Shown here piece after piece: positions 54,983-62,874 of a stretch of 64,000 bases of DNA. This DNA is from Phycisphaerae bacterium. GTDB lineage: Bacteria > Planctomycetota > Phycisphaerae > UBA1845 > UTPLA1. A program made the position numbers and the translations under genes. The stretch is from positions 62,001-126,000 of the forward strand of contig JAKLKO010000003.1 of the NCBI GenBank assembly GCA_023150615.1, in the 5' to 3' direction. How positions within the stretch are numbered: the first letter of the stretch is position 1; each line of letters opens with the position of its first letter. Under the pieces are notes generated by a model, which was not told the DNA's origin, ran no database searches, and saw only the letters and a list, made by a program, of their open reading frames with translations.

Positions 54983-55119
54983 AAGAACGGCGATCGAAGG
55001 CCGTCTGATTCATACGGAGGTTCATACGCGGCTCGCGTGACGCGAGCATCAAACAACGGCTTCTTTCCCCTCCGGAAAGCACTAGGATTGCCCTTGAGGC
55101 TCCTGGTGCTTTCTTTTTT
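54983..55119 (+). ncRNA. Candidate small regulatory RNA
   Basis: Expected transcript of about 137 bases from the TATAAT at 54971 to the terminator. Visible structure: an 8-base direct repeat TTCATACG (55009 and 55021), a helix CGGAGG (55015-55020) with CCTCCG (55069-55074) enclosing the perfect hairpin GCTCGCG-TGA-CGCGAGC (55031-55047), a pyrimidine-rich single strand (55061-55073), and the terminator. The CCCCTCC could base-pair with Shine-Dalgarno sequences. A 20-codon frame from ATG 54978 overlaps it but starts almost at the -10, so it is unlikely to be translated. It matches no RNA family I know. Confidence 0.5.
55075..55119 (+). terminator. Rho-independent terminator
   Basis: A 12-bp stem with one G-U pair (55075-55086 with 55102-55113), a 15-base loop and then TTTTTT. 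It is directional: no T-run exists on the minus strand. Confidence 0.85.
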
Positions 55120-55241
55120 GTCCTCGACTCGCACACTTCGCTCCGGCGCAAACCTCGATCGCTGAACACTCAAGTCCGTTTATTCCGCGTAGAGCAGTTG
55201 TTTCGATTCTAAGGGTCGATGGGAAGTTCGGCGCCGCCCGA

Positions 55242-57107
55242 CTAGTTCGCCGCCGGCTTCTCGCGCCCCAATTCCGATGCGCGACTCTGCTGATCCGGCG
55301 GCGCGCCGCCCACGCCCGCAAGCAGATCGGGGAATCGCGCGATCACCGAATTCGGCGGTGCGATCGCCGCCGCGCGCCGGAGGTTCGCCAGTCCGACGTC
55401 GTGCAGCCCGGAGTAATACTCGAGATATCCGAGCAGGAATCGCAGTTCACACGACTCCGACCGGCTGAGCTGCGTTTCGAGATCGGCGCGGCGGAGATCG
55501 AACACGTCCTTCTGCCCGATCAGCGAGACGAGATCAAGCCGGAACGCCGCGATGTCCGGGAAGCGCGCGATGCCGCGCACGAGGTGGTGCACCGCCGACA
55601 TGTATTCGCCCGCGGCCGCCAGCGCGTGGCCCTGGCCCAGCAGCGGCAGCGGGTTCTTCGGATCGATCGTGGCCGCGAGCGAGAAGCGGCTCGCCGCGCG
55701 GTAGTTCTGCCCGACGTGCAGCGCCTCCTCCGCCTCGCGGAGATAGCGGTTCAGCGGATCCCCCCCCGCGCCCGCGAACGTCGTCACCGGCCGCTCCAGC
55801 ATCTCGCGCGCCCAGCGCGCGGCGCGATCCAGGCGCTCGGCGAAGCGGGCCTGCTCGCTGTCGCGCACGTAGCCGTCGCGACCCGTCGCGGACATCTGCG
55901 CCGTTTTCGCCAGCGATGACAGAACCGATTCATCCTTCGCGGCGCCGGGCTGCGGCACAGACGGACCTTCCGGCGCTCCCGGTTGCGGAGGCGTCGGCGC
56001 CGCCGGCGCGCCCGGATCGGCCGATGGAGCCGCCGGCGCTGCGCCGATCGGCGGCAGGAATCGCCGGAAATCCGGCTCGATCGCCGAGGCCTCTCGGACC
56101 GCGGCGAGCAGATCGTCAAACGTGCTCACGCCGCGCTGCGGAGCGGCCTCGGCGGCCGTCGGCGGCGTCACGGTCGCGGCCGGCGTCGTCACAATCTCGC
56201 GCGCCGCCATGCCCGGGCCCGTCGGCGCCGCAGTCGTTGCCCCCGGCTCCGTCGGAAGCGCCGGAGGCTGCGCCGGCGAGCGCACCGCCGGCACGTCGCC
56301 CACGCGGGCCGAATACCGCGGCTGCGTCACGTCGCCGACCGGCACGATCGGCGGCCGATTCGGCCCGAACAGCGGCGACATCATCGCGTTGTTGTACGCC
56401 GAGTCGGCCGCGCTGCCGCCGGCCGTCGCGCCGAGCGGCGCGGTCGGGACCACGGCGCGCTGTCCGGTTCCGAACCGCGGCGCGGTCATCGAGTCGAGCG
56501 GCTGCACGCGACGATCGACCGGATCGTTGATGCCCGTCGGCAGCGGCGTCGGTCGAATGCCGACGGCCGACGGCGTCGCCAGCGACGTGTAGGGCGTCAT
56601 CAGCGTCGGCGAACCCGGGCGATTCAGCCCCTGCCGCAGCGCGCCGACGTTGAGCACCGTGTCCGACGTGCTGTAGTACGGATTCGTCTGGAACATGTTC
56701 TGACCGCCGCCCGCCCCCGGAAGGCTGTCGCTCACGCCGTAGCTGCGACGATCGAAGTACGACAGGTCGGCCGACGGAAGCGATGCGCCGAAGCGGTTCG
56801 GATCGCTCACGAGCGTGCTGCCCAGGCCCGAGATGCCCGTCGTGTTGAACGGATTCGCGACGCCGAACGGCGACGACGAGTGAAACCCGCCCAGGCCGGT
56901 CACGTTGCCCGTCACGATCGCGTTTGCGCTGTTGATCAGCGTGTAGTCCTGCCGCGCCGTGTTGAAGCCGCCCGAGCCGAGCAGCCGGTTCGAATCCCGC
57001 GCATGGCCCGGCAGCGGCCGGCCGGGCTGCACGCGATGATCGACCTGTGCAAGCGCGGACGTCGAAAAAAGCAGAGCGAGCGCAAGCGTGATTCGTGCGG
57101 AGGACAT
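55242..57107 (-). CDS. Exported proline-rich protein with C-terminal TPR-like repeats
   Basis: A 621-residue protein. The signal peptide is ITLALALLFSTSALA, cleaved before QVDHR. The N-terminal 200 residues are rich in Asn, Gly, Ser and Tyr (FNTARQDYTLINSAN), then a long Pro/Ala/Thr-rich linker, and from about residue 430 a helical TPR-like domain (EAEEALHVGQNYRAASRFSLAATID, LGQGHALAAAGEYMSAVHHLVRGI). I do not recognise the family. TPR proteins of this build in planctomycetes are presumed periplasmic scaffolds. ATG 57107 has GGAGGAC immediately upstream and a TATAAT 78 bases before it. Confidence 0.7.
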   Translation of the reverse strand: MSSARITLALALLFSTSALAQVDHRVQPGRPLPGHARDSNRLLGSGGFNTARQDYTLINSANAIVTGNVTGLGGFHSSSPFGVANPFNTTGISGLGSTLVSDPNRFGASLPSADLSYFDRRSYGVSDSLPGAGGGQNMFQTNPYYSTSDTVLNVGALRQGLNRPGSPTLMTPYTSLATPSAVGIRPTPLPTGINDPVDRRVQPLDSMTAPRFGTGQRAVVPTAPLGATAGGSAADSAYNNAMMSPLFGPNRPPIVPVGDVTQPRYSARVGDVPAVRSPAQPPALPTEPGATTAAPTGPGMAAREIVTTPAATVTPPTAAEAAPQRGVSTFDDLLAAVREASAIEPDFRRFLPPIGAAPAAPSADPGAPAAPTPPQPGAPEGPSVPQPGAAKDESVLSSLAKTAQMSATGRDGYVRDSEQARFAERLDRAARWAREMLERPVTTFAGAGGDPLNRYLREAEEALHVGQNYRAASRFSLAATIDPKNPLPLLGQGHALAAAGEYMSAVHHLVRGIARFPDIAAFRLDLVSLIGQKDVFDLRRADLETQLSRSESCELRFLLGYLEYYSGLHDVGLANLRRAAAIAPPNSVIARFPDLLAGVGGAPPDQQSRASELGREKPAAN

Positions 57108-57184
57108 GCGCGGTCTCCAGAGGCGAGAGCAGTGCCGGCCGGGGACCCGACGCATGGGCCGCCGATCACCCCGCCGACATTCGT

Positions 57185-57190
57185 ATTATA
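57185..57190 (-). promoter_or_regulatory. Putative -10 element (TATAAT)
   Basis: ATTATA on the plus strand gives TATAAT on the minus strand, 78 bases before ATG 57107. No clear -35 is seen. Confidence 0.45.
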
Positions 57191-57343
57191 AGCCGCCGCG
57201 GACATCGCCGCCCCGCGACGCGGCCTGCTCATCGAATCGGTCGTCGGCCCGACGGGCGTGAGGACGAGCCGCGCCGACGGACGGCCCGCCCGGGATATCG
57301 GTCCCGAATTGCCGCGTTCGACCCCGCGGACGGATGCGCCGCG

Positions 57344-58456
57344 TCAGCGCGACGACTTCGACGCGCCGGCCGCCTCGCGCTGCGACGCGGTCGGGAGCTG
57401 CTCGATCCGCTCCTTCAGCTCGGCGAACAGTTCGTCCAGCGGCTCGTTGAGCCGGCGCTCCTCGGCCTTGCGTTCGTTCGCGTCCGAGATGCGGGCCAGG
57501 CGCTCGTAGTCCTCCACGTGGCTCTGGCGATACTGCTCCGCGCGCTGCCGCAGCTCCTTCAGGATCGCCTGCGCCTTCGTCGCCTGCGGCGGTTCGAACT
57601 TGTACTTCTGCGCCATCGAGTCGACCAGCTTCGCCCACTCGTCCGGCGGCGGCGCCGGCTGAGGCTTCGGCACGTCGACCGGCTTCGTCTCGCGCTCCGG
57701 CGGCGGGAGCAGCGGCGCCGACTTCGGCTTTGGCGGAGCGGCCGGCGGAGAGACCTGCGGCTTGCCGCCCTGCGGGACGACGATCACCGGCGCTTCGGGC
57801 GGCGTGTACTCCGGCTTCGGCATCGGCTTGCCCTCGGGCGAGACCTCCGCATCGGCGCGGCGATGGGCGTTCATCTCCTCGCGAACCTGCGCCCGGACCA
57901 CCGCCGTGGCGATCTGCTGCGCGTGCTGCTCGGCCTCGTACTGTCGCGCCAGCTCCTCCGCGTGCGCCGCTGCCTCGGCCTCGAGCTGCTTCAGGCGCTC
58001 GCGGCCGAGTTCGGCCGTCTCGGGCGGCAGCTTGCTCTCGACGAAGCGCTGGATCGCCTCGCTCGACAGCGGCATCTTCTCCACCAATTGGTCGTAGTTC
58101 AGGCTCAGCGCCTTGCGCTCCTCCTCGGTCGGCACCCAGTCCTCGCCGTGCTTGGCGACGGCCTCTTCCCACGCCTTGGCCGCCTCCATCGCGGCGGCGC
58201 GGATCTGCCGGTCCAGCTCCATCGCCGCGTCGATCCGCGCCCGCAGGGCGGCCTCGTACTCGGCCCGCTGCTGCTCGGTCAGTTGGTACGCCTTTGAGTA
58301 CCATTCGAGAGTTACTGCGACTTCGGCCTCATACCGCGCCCGCTGCTCCTCCAGGTATCCCGGCGGAACCTGCTCTTCCTCCGCCGAGACGCGGACCCCG
58401 GCGCAGAGCGCCGCCGCTACCAAACACGCCAACCAGGTCCGAGTGATTCGATCCAT
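57344..58456 (-). CDS. Exported coiled-coil protein of unknown function
   Basis: A 370-residue protein. The signal peptide (WLACLVAAALCAGVRVSA) is followed by a Glu/Arg/Ala-rich coiled coil of about 165 residues, a Pro/Lys-rich hinge (PPAAPPKPKSAPLLPPPERE), and a second helical part (ATKAQAILKELRQRAEQYRQ). It contains no catalytic motifs. It is probably periplasmic and structural. Low complexity means that homology would be hard to trust. A TATCAT hexamer on the minus strand near 58565-58570 with GCGACA 17 bases upstream may be its promoter. It lies 236 bases after the TPR protein gene's start. Confidence 0.65.
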   Translation of the reverse strand: MDRITRTWLACLVAAALCAGVRVSAEEEQVPPGYLEEQRARYEAEVAVTLEWYSKAYQLTEQQRAEYEAALRARIDAAMELDRQIRAAAMEAAKAWEEAVAKHGEDWVPTEEERKALSLNYDQLVEKMPLSSEAIQRFVESKLPPETAELGRERLKQLEAEAAAHAEELARQYEAEQHAQQIATAVVRAQVREEMNAHRRADAEVSPEGKPMPKPEYTPPEAPVIVVPQGGKPQVSPPAAPPKPKSAPLLPPPERETKPVDVPKPQPAPPPDEWAKLVDSMAQKYKFEPPQATKAQAILKELRQRAEQYRQSHVEDYERLARISDANERKAEERRLNEPLDELFAELKERIEQLPTASQREAAGASKSSR

Positions 58457-58666
58457 CGCCGCACCTCTCAGTGCTTGGACGCTGATCGTCCGCCGCCGAT
58501 CCCGATTTGATCCGGCCGGGCCGGGCCGCAGCACCCATGGCCGGCCAGGCGGGCACCCTGTGGAATGATACACGATGGACGTGGCGATGTCGCGAGCGGG
58601 CCGGCCGGCACGCCGCCCGAACCCGCCCGGCCGCGGGCTTATCGGAAACGTCGCGTTCGCGGACGC

Positions 58667-59554
58667 TCAGGACCGCCGACAGATCGGGCCGCGCATGCCC
58701 TTGCGGGCCAGCAGCACGCCAATCGAAAGCAGGGCCAGCGTGGAGGGGTCGGGCAGACCGCCGCGGGCCTCGATCCGCAGGTCGGGATGGTCGCTGCGGA
58801 TCCCGCCCCAGTCGTAGGTAAACGGGTAGAAGCCGCCGAGCGGGTGCTCCCACGTGTGCGTCTGGCCGTCGGTGTAGAGCGACGATGTATCCTCGCCGCC
58901 CATGCTGTCCCAGCCGAAGGCCGTGCCGACCTGGTAGCCGTAGTCCGAATCATTACAGGCGAGCGCCGCCCACTGCGGCAATTCTAAGTAAAGGTCAACG
59001 AAGCCGTCGCCGTTGTCGAATAGCGCGCCGGCCGCCTTGCTCAACGACCCGAAGAACAGCAGGAAGATCGGCCCTTCCGGATGGCTTACGTCGGGCACGG
59101 ACGTCAGCGGAAGGCCCTCGGCCGTCTGATACCAGCGCCCGCCCCGACCGGCGTACGCACTCGCATCCGAGACGATGGGGTGGTCCAAGCCCCAACGGCC
59201 GTTCGGGTTGTACACATCCAGCGTTCCGGCGACATTGACCTGGTCGTCCCCCGCCCACAGGTCAAGATCGCCGCCGCCGAGCGCCCACGGGACCAGCGGC
59301 CCGCCCGGCCAGCTCGGAACGACTGGCGGGATCGCGGCGAGGTTGAGCTGGACCCAGATCTGGATGGGGATCTCGGCCGCATCGGCATTCGCGCCGCTGA
59401 TGTACGGGATGACCTTGCTCGTGGCCGCCGCATACGCGTCCTGCGCGCCGGGCTGGGCCAGCGGGCTGGTGATGAAGAAGCGGGCCTGGGCCGCGAGGGC
59501 CGGGGCGCTCAACACAAGGGCCAGAAACGCCGCGAATCGCAGTGGCGTCGACAT
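58667..59554 (-). CDS. PEP-CTERM exported protein (paralogue 1)
   Basis: A 295-residue protein. A signal peptide ends at ALAAQARFF. The mature part is a single domain sharing blocks with the next gene upstream: RFF-TSPLAQP, ISGAN, IP-IW-Q, GPIFL-F-G, SKA-G, GEDTSSLYTDG and DLRIEA. The tail is LPDPSTLALLSIGVLLARKGM, a PEP-CTERM-like signal with PDP in place of PEP, a hydrophobic segment and basic residues. Such tails are recognised by exosortase, which is not in the window. AAGGAG sits just before ATG 59554. The function of the domain is unknown; the family is probably surface-associated. Confidence 0.78.
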   Translation of the reverse strand: MSTPLRFAAFLALVLSAPALAAQARFFITSPLAQPGAQDAYAAATSKVIPYISGANADAAEIPIQIWVQLNLAAIPPVVPSWPGGPLVPWALGGGDLDLWAGDDQVNVAGTLDVYNPNGRWGLDHPIVSDASAYAGRGGRWYQTAEGLPLTSVPDVSHPEGPIFLLFFGSLSKAAGALFDNGDGFVDLYLELPQWAALACNDSDYGYQVGTAFGWDSMGGEDTSSLYTDGQTHTWEHPLGGFYPFTYDWGGIRSDHPDLRIEARGGLPDPSTLALLSIGVLLARKGMRGPICRRS

Positions 59555-59841
59555 GGGTGTGCTCCTTGCCGGTCCGGGGGACGGGCGACCGGCCGCGCGC
59601 GCCGCCGCGACCGCCCGCGCCTTCCTCACGTCGTCATAGACCCGAAACGCGGGGGGATCTTACAGTGGAATCCGGAAAAAAGAGGCCGGCGGCCGGAGGC
59701 TGGAGGGATCGGCAAGGCAAAGCGGGGGTGGAGGCCGAAACACGCGAAGGACAAAACGCCGAAACGCGAGCGCCCTCCCGTTGCGCGGGGCGGGGGTGGG
59801 GTTGGGGGGACAAAGTGGGAGCTTCGTCCTACCCGGTCGGA

Positions 59842-59863
59842 CTGGACCCCGGATCAGGTCCAG
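59842..59863. repeat. REP-like inverted repeat
   Basis: CTGGACC (59842-59848) pairs with GGTCCAG (59857-59863) around CCGGATCA. The wording resembles short palindromes that are abundant between genes in some alphaproteobacteria, recalled from memory. Only one copy was noticed in the window. Confidence 0.4.
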
Positions 59864-59924
59864 GGTGACGGAGGCATGCAGGCGGCTGGGCTCGGGATCG
59901 GGCCCGAGGGAACGGAAGAAAGCT

Positions 59925-59963
59925 GAAAAAAGAAGCGGCCGGGTGGGGTTGCCACCCGGCCGC
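59925..59963 (-). terminator. Rho-independent terminator of the PEP-CTERM paralogue 2 gene
   Basis: A perfect 12-bp stem (59935-59946 with 59952-59963) with a five-base loop. On the minus strand it is followed by TTCTTTTTTC. It lies 32 bases after the stop at 59996. Confidence 0.88.
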
Positions 59964-59995
59964 GGGGATTGACCCAAGTACCGTCGCAGACGCGT

Positions 59996-60841
59996 TTAGC
60001 GGCGGCGGCGGATGAAGAGACCGGCGAGTCCAAGCAGGGCCATCGTGGCAGGTTCCGGGGCCTCGATGCGGAGGTCCGGATTATCGCTGCGGAGATCGCC
60101 CGCGCCGAAGGTGATACCGTAGTAGCCGCCGTTCGGATGCGGGATCGTCGGGGTTACGCCGTCCGTATAGAGCGACGAGGTATCCTCACCACCGGCGTTC
60201 CAGCCGAACACGATGCCGGCCGCGAAGAAGTTCGCCGAATCGTTGTTGCCCATCGCGGCACCGTCCGGCAGCGACAGGAAGACGTCGAAGAAGCCATCGC
60301 CCGGATCGGGGAGCTGGCCCAGCGCCTTGCTGATGTTGCCCGAGAACATGAGGAAGATCGGGCCTTCGGCATGCGCCACGTCGCCGGCCGTGGTCTTCGG
60401 CAGACCCGCCGCGTTCGGATCCCAGCGGCCACCCAAGGCGACTGCAGGTCCTGCCGCGGCCACCATTGTGAATCCACCGGCCCAGCGACCGCCCGGGTTG
60501 TTGAGCGGCCAGCCGCCGGCCGCGGCATTGGCGTCGTTGTTGTCCCCGTAGGCGTCGAGGTTGCCGCCGTACTGTGACCACGTCGTAGGCTGGCCGGTAC
60601 CCGGATCGACGTCCGGCGTATTGGCCGTCACGATCTGCATCCAGATCGAGATGGGGATCGTGTCCAGCAGGGCGTTCGCGCCGCTAATGACCGGGTTCTC
60701 CTTGTTCGTCGCGGCGGCCGCCGCCGTCTGGGCGTTCGGCTGAGCCAGCGGGCTCGTCATGAAGAACCGCAACTCGGCCGCGTTGGCGAGCGTTGCCAGC
60801 CCGACAATCACAATCGCAGCCAGTCCAAATCGCTGCTTCAT
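59996..60841 (-). CDS. PEP-CTERM exported protein (paralogue 2)
   Basis: A 281-residue protein. The signal peptide is FGLAAIVIVGLATLANA. The mature domain is clearly related to the 58667-59554 product through most of its length (LRFFMTSPLAQPNAQ, ENPVISGANA, GEDTSSLYTDGV, LRSDNPDLRIEAPE). It ends with a classical PEP-CTERM tail, APEPATMALLGLAGLFIRRRR. AAGGAG precedes ATG 60841. It has its own promoter (60983-61011) and terminator, so it is a single-gene transcript. The pair is a local gene duplication that has diverged substantially. Confidence 0.85.
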   Translation of the reverse strand: MKQRFGLAAIVIVGLATLANAAELRFFMTSPLAQPNAQTAAAAATNKENPVISGANALLDTIPISIWMQIVTANTPDVDPGTGQPTTWSQYGGNLDAYGDNNDANAAAGGWPLNNPGGRWAGGFTMVAAAGPAVALGGRWDPNAAGLPKTTAGDVAHAEGPIFLMFSGNISKALGQLPDPGDGFFDVFLSLPDGAAMGNNDSANFFAAGIVFGWNAGGEDTSSLYTDGVTPTIPHPNGGYYGITFGAGDLRSDNPDLRIEAPEPATMALLGLAGLFIRRRR

Positions 60842-60982
60842 ATACACACTCCTTCTCAAAAGCTCCCGATTTTCCTGGACTCGCCTGCTTCCGCCCCTCC
60901 ATTCAGAACCGGGAGCGAATCAGGCCCGTGTTATCAATCGCTCAGTTCAGACCATTCCGGCCCGAAACCCCTAAGCGATTCT

Positions 60983-61011
60983 ATCCTACCCGTTTTCGAC
61001 CCCGATTTCAA
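60983..61011 (-). promoter_or_regulatory. Sigma70-like promoter of the PEP-CTERM paralogue 2 gene
   Basis: On the minus strand TTGAAA (61006-61011) and TAGGAT (60983-60988) are 17 bases apart. The leader would be about 135 bases. A 7-bp inverted repeat (60997-61003/61012-61018) overlaps the -35 and could be an operator. Confidence 0.6.
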
Positions 61012-61034
61012 GGGGTCGCCTCGAATTCGCTAAG

Positions 61035-61067
61035 GGCTGGCCACCGCAGGCCTTGCGGTGGCCAGCC
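61035..61067 (-). terminator. Strong hairpin after the 61082-62245 gene
   Basis: A perfect 14-bp stem (61035-61048 with 61054-61067) with a five-base loop, 14 bases after the stop. The T-run is poor (CTTAGCG), so it may work mainly as an mRNA 3' stabiliser. Confidence 0.65.
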
Positions 61068-61081
61068 GCGTGAAACCGTCT

Positions 61082-62245
61082 TTAGGCACCCGGACAGTTG
61101 ACCATCGTGTTTGTAAAATAGGTCTGTCGCGAATAGTACGGCGACGTATCGGACGCGTTGACCGTACCATCGGGACGTCCCTGCGTGACGACCGATCCGA
61201 CAAAGTCGCCGAGCCACTTGTTCAGCGCCGTCGCGCCCGCGTTATTCAGCGTGAGCAAATAGGTCGGATTGTCCGAGGCGTTGACCTGGCCGTTACCCGT
61301 AAAGTCACCCTTGAATCGAACCTCGATATTCGCATCGGCCGTGGCCGAGTCGGTGCCGCTGACGCTGCCGCAGGGGGCGACCGGGCAGCCGGCGTTCGTG
61401 GCCAGTTCCGGAGCGCCGCCGCCGGTGTAGCCGAAGTTCACCGCTTCGTCAGTGATCGCGCCGCCGAAGCTGGGGTTGACCACGCGGGTGATCAGCAGCG
61501 GGCTGACCGAAAGTCGCAGCGCGATCCGCGTCGGCTGCTGGTTGCGGCAGGCTGCGAAAGCGTTGCCGTCCGGCCCGCCGGCCGTGACGAGCAGCGACGA
61601 AACGCGATATGAGCCGCTGCCGGCATTCGGCAGGGCGCCGTTGGCGAAGTCGCCGACGCTGTCGGGGACCGTCACCGCGCGGGCATCGGTCACCGGGGGG
61701 GTGACGATGTTCGTGCCATCCCAGAGGGCCGTGCCGGCCGCGTTGGTGGTCGCCGGCGTGGTGTACTGCGTCAGCGCCAGCGTCACCGTACCGCGGCGAT
61801 TGGCGTTCGGCACCGCGGGGGCCGGGAACTGCGGCGGCGGGACCGAGGCGACCTGCAACGAATTGATGCTGTAGCCGAGCGAGCCGATCAGCTCTTCGCT
61901 GTTCGCGCCCGTGTACTTCTCCGTCACGCGCATCCAGATCTGGAAATTGCGCTGGGCGGTGTTGTGATCGTTCAACGGCGGGTTCGGCGTGCCCTGAAGG
62001 TGCACGTTGCCGGGCATCACCGGCTGGAGGTAGAGGATCGGGTTGTTGGCCGGCAGGAGCGGGTTGCCGATCGTGGCGCCCGTTCCGATGTCGGTGTTGA
62101 CCGAGCCGCCCGAGCCGTTCGTGCGAAATCCGTTCGCGGTCGCGTTGTACTCGCGGCAGGTGAAGAACAGGTGGCTTTCCTGCGCGATGCCTGTGCTGGC
62201 GAGCGTCAGGCAGATGGCCGCCGCCAAGAGCAAGAACTTCTTCAT
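61082..62245 (-). CDS. Exported protein with dockerin-like C-terminal repeats
   Basis: A 387-residue protein. The signal peptide is FLLLAAAICLTLASTGIAQ. The body shares a weak pattern with the PEP-CTERM pair (an aromatic pair early in the mature chain and IWMRV after a beta region), suggesting one structural family. The C-terminal 70 residues have two Ca-binding-type loops, GDFTGNGQVNASDNPTYLL and GRPDGTVNASDTSPYY, spaced as in type I dockerins. There is no PEP-CTERM tail. GGGAG lies upstream of ATG 62245. If the dockerin reading is right, it could bind a cohesin-like partner elsewhere; none is visible here. Confidence 0.75.
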   Translation of the reverse strand: MKKFLLLAAAICLTLASTGIAQESHLFFTCREYNATANGFRTNGSGGSVNTDIGTGATIGNPLLPANNPILYLQPVMPGNVHLQGTPNPPLNDHNTAQRNFQIWMRVTEKYTGANSEELIGSLGYSINSLQVASVPPPQFPAPAVPNANRRGTVTLALTQYTTPATTNAAGTALWDGTNIVTPPVTDARAVTVPDSVGDFANGALPNAGSGSYRVSSLLVTAGGPDGNAFAACRNQQPTRIALRLSVSPLLITRVVNPSFGGAITDEAVNFGYTGGGAPELATNAGCPVAPCGSVSGTDSATADANIEVRFKGDFTGNGQVNASDNPTYLLTLNNAGATALNKWLGDFVGSVVTQGRPDGTVNASDTSPYYSRQTYFTNTMVNCPGA

Positions 62246-62264
62246 AAAACTGGCTCCCTTTTGC

Positions 62265-62284
62265 CTTCGGGCACACGCCCGAAG
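62265..62284 (-). promoter_or_regulatory. Leader hairpin
   Basis: CTTCGGGC pairs with GCCCGAAG around a four-base loop, about 20 bases before the start codon at 62245 and close to its ribosome site. It could stabilise the mRNA or restrict initiation. Confidence 0.45.
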
Positions 62285-62493
62285 CGATTCCTTCGAGTCC
62301 CTTTCGCTCCGAGGAACCTTCGCCCTTACCGGAAGACCAAGGTTGCGCTCTTCAGCGATCCCTTCGAGACGGAACACCCGCTTCGAAGTCGACATCGAAA
62401 GCGTTACCGGCGCTTTCAAACGTCATGAACGCTTTGGCGACTGGCGCCTCTTGCCGTGCCCAGCCGCGAGGGCTTGAACTCCCTCCGCTATGG

Positions 62494-62523
62494 ATCATAC
62501 CGCGGTCGAACCTCGCGATTCAA
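62494..62523 (-). promoter_or_regulatory. Sigma70-like promoter of the 61082-62245 gene
   Basis: On the minus strand TTGAAT (62518-62523) and TATGAT (62494-62499) are 18 bases apart. The leader would be about 240 bases. Confidence 0.5.
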
Positions 62524-62874
62524 GGCATGGACGCCGCGATGCGCGCTTGCAGAACGCCACACGCGGCGGGCGCCCGCGACCCCTCTTGCAAAAAGGCCGC
62601 TTACGCCGCCCGAAACCGCTATTCCACCGTGGCAGACGCCACAGGCATAGCGCGAAACCGCAAACTGCGGCTCCACCCTATACGACGCATGGTATCCGAC
62701 CGGCGGCCATCGTTTCAAGGCCATTCTGCGACCGGACGGGGGGCATTTTACGCGGGCGTAGATGATCTAACTTACTACGGCAACGTTGTTTATGACGCTC
62801 TTGAGGACGCCGCGGTCTGACGTCGCAAAATCTTCCGACAATTCGTTCCGCCGCCCCCACGGCCGGGACCGGGA

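Larger units (their letters stand above)
54546..55241 (+). other. AT-rich intergenic island
   Basis: About 700 bases without a protein gene. The part from about 54870 to 55120 is visibly richer in A and T than anything else in the window. It holds an imperfect hairpin at 54872-54900 (CATAA/TTATG outside GCTG/CAGC), a promoter-like TATAAT at 54971, a candidate structured small RNA and a strong plus-strand terminator. Confidence 0.6.
59555..59995. other. Intergenic region with terminator and REP-like palindrome
   Basis: No gene. It contains a possible -10 (minus-strand TAAGAT at 59657-59662) for the 58667-59554 gene, a G-rich stretch near 59790-59815, an inverted repeat at 59842-59863, and the terminator of the upstream PEP-CTERM gene. 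Confidence 0.55.
62246..62874. other. Intergenic region carrying the promoter and leader of the 61082-62245 gene
   Basis: About 630 bases without a supported gene. The left half holds a leader hairpin (62265-62284) and a promoter (62494-62523). The right half (62530-62874) shows only unconvincing short open frames and no structure that I can name. Confidence 0.5.

Noticed and set aside
54978-55040. A 20-codon small ORF within the sRNA candidate
   Set aside because: Its ATG overlaps the predicted -10, leaving no leader or ribosome site.
54970-55173. A 67-codon minus-strand frame across the sRNA candidate
   Set aside because: Crosses a strong terminator hairpin, has no ribosome site and no conserved pattern.
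60997-61018. The 7-bp hairpin near 61000 as a terminator
   Set aside because: No T-run on either strand; it overlaps a promoter and is better read as a possible operator.
62425-62820. A 131-codon plus-strand frame in the last large gap
   Set aside because: No ribosome site, no signal or domain, and mixed composition.
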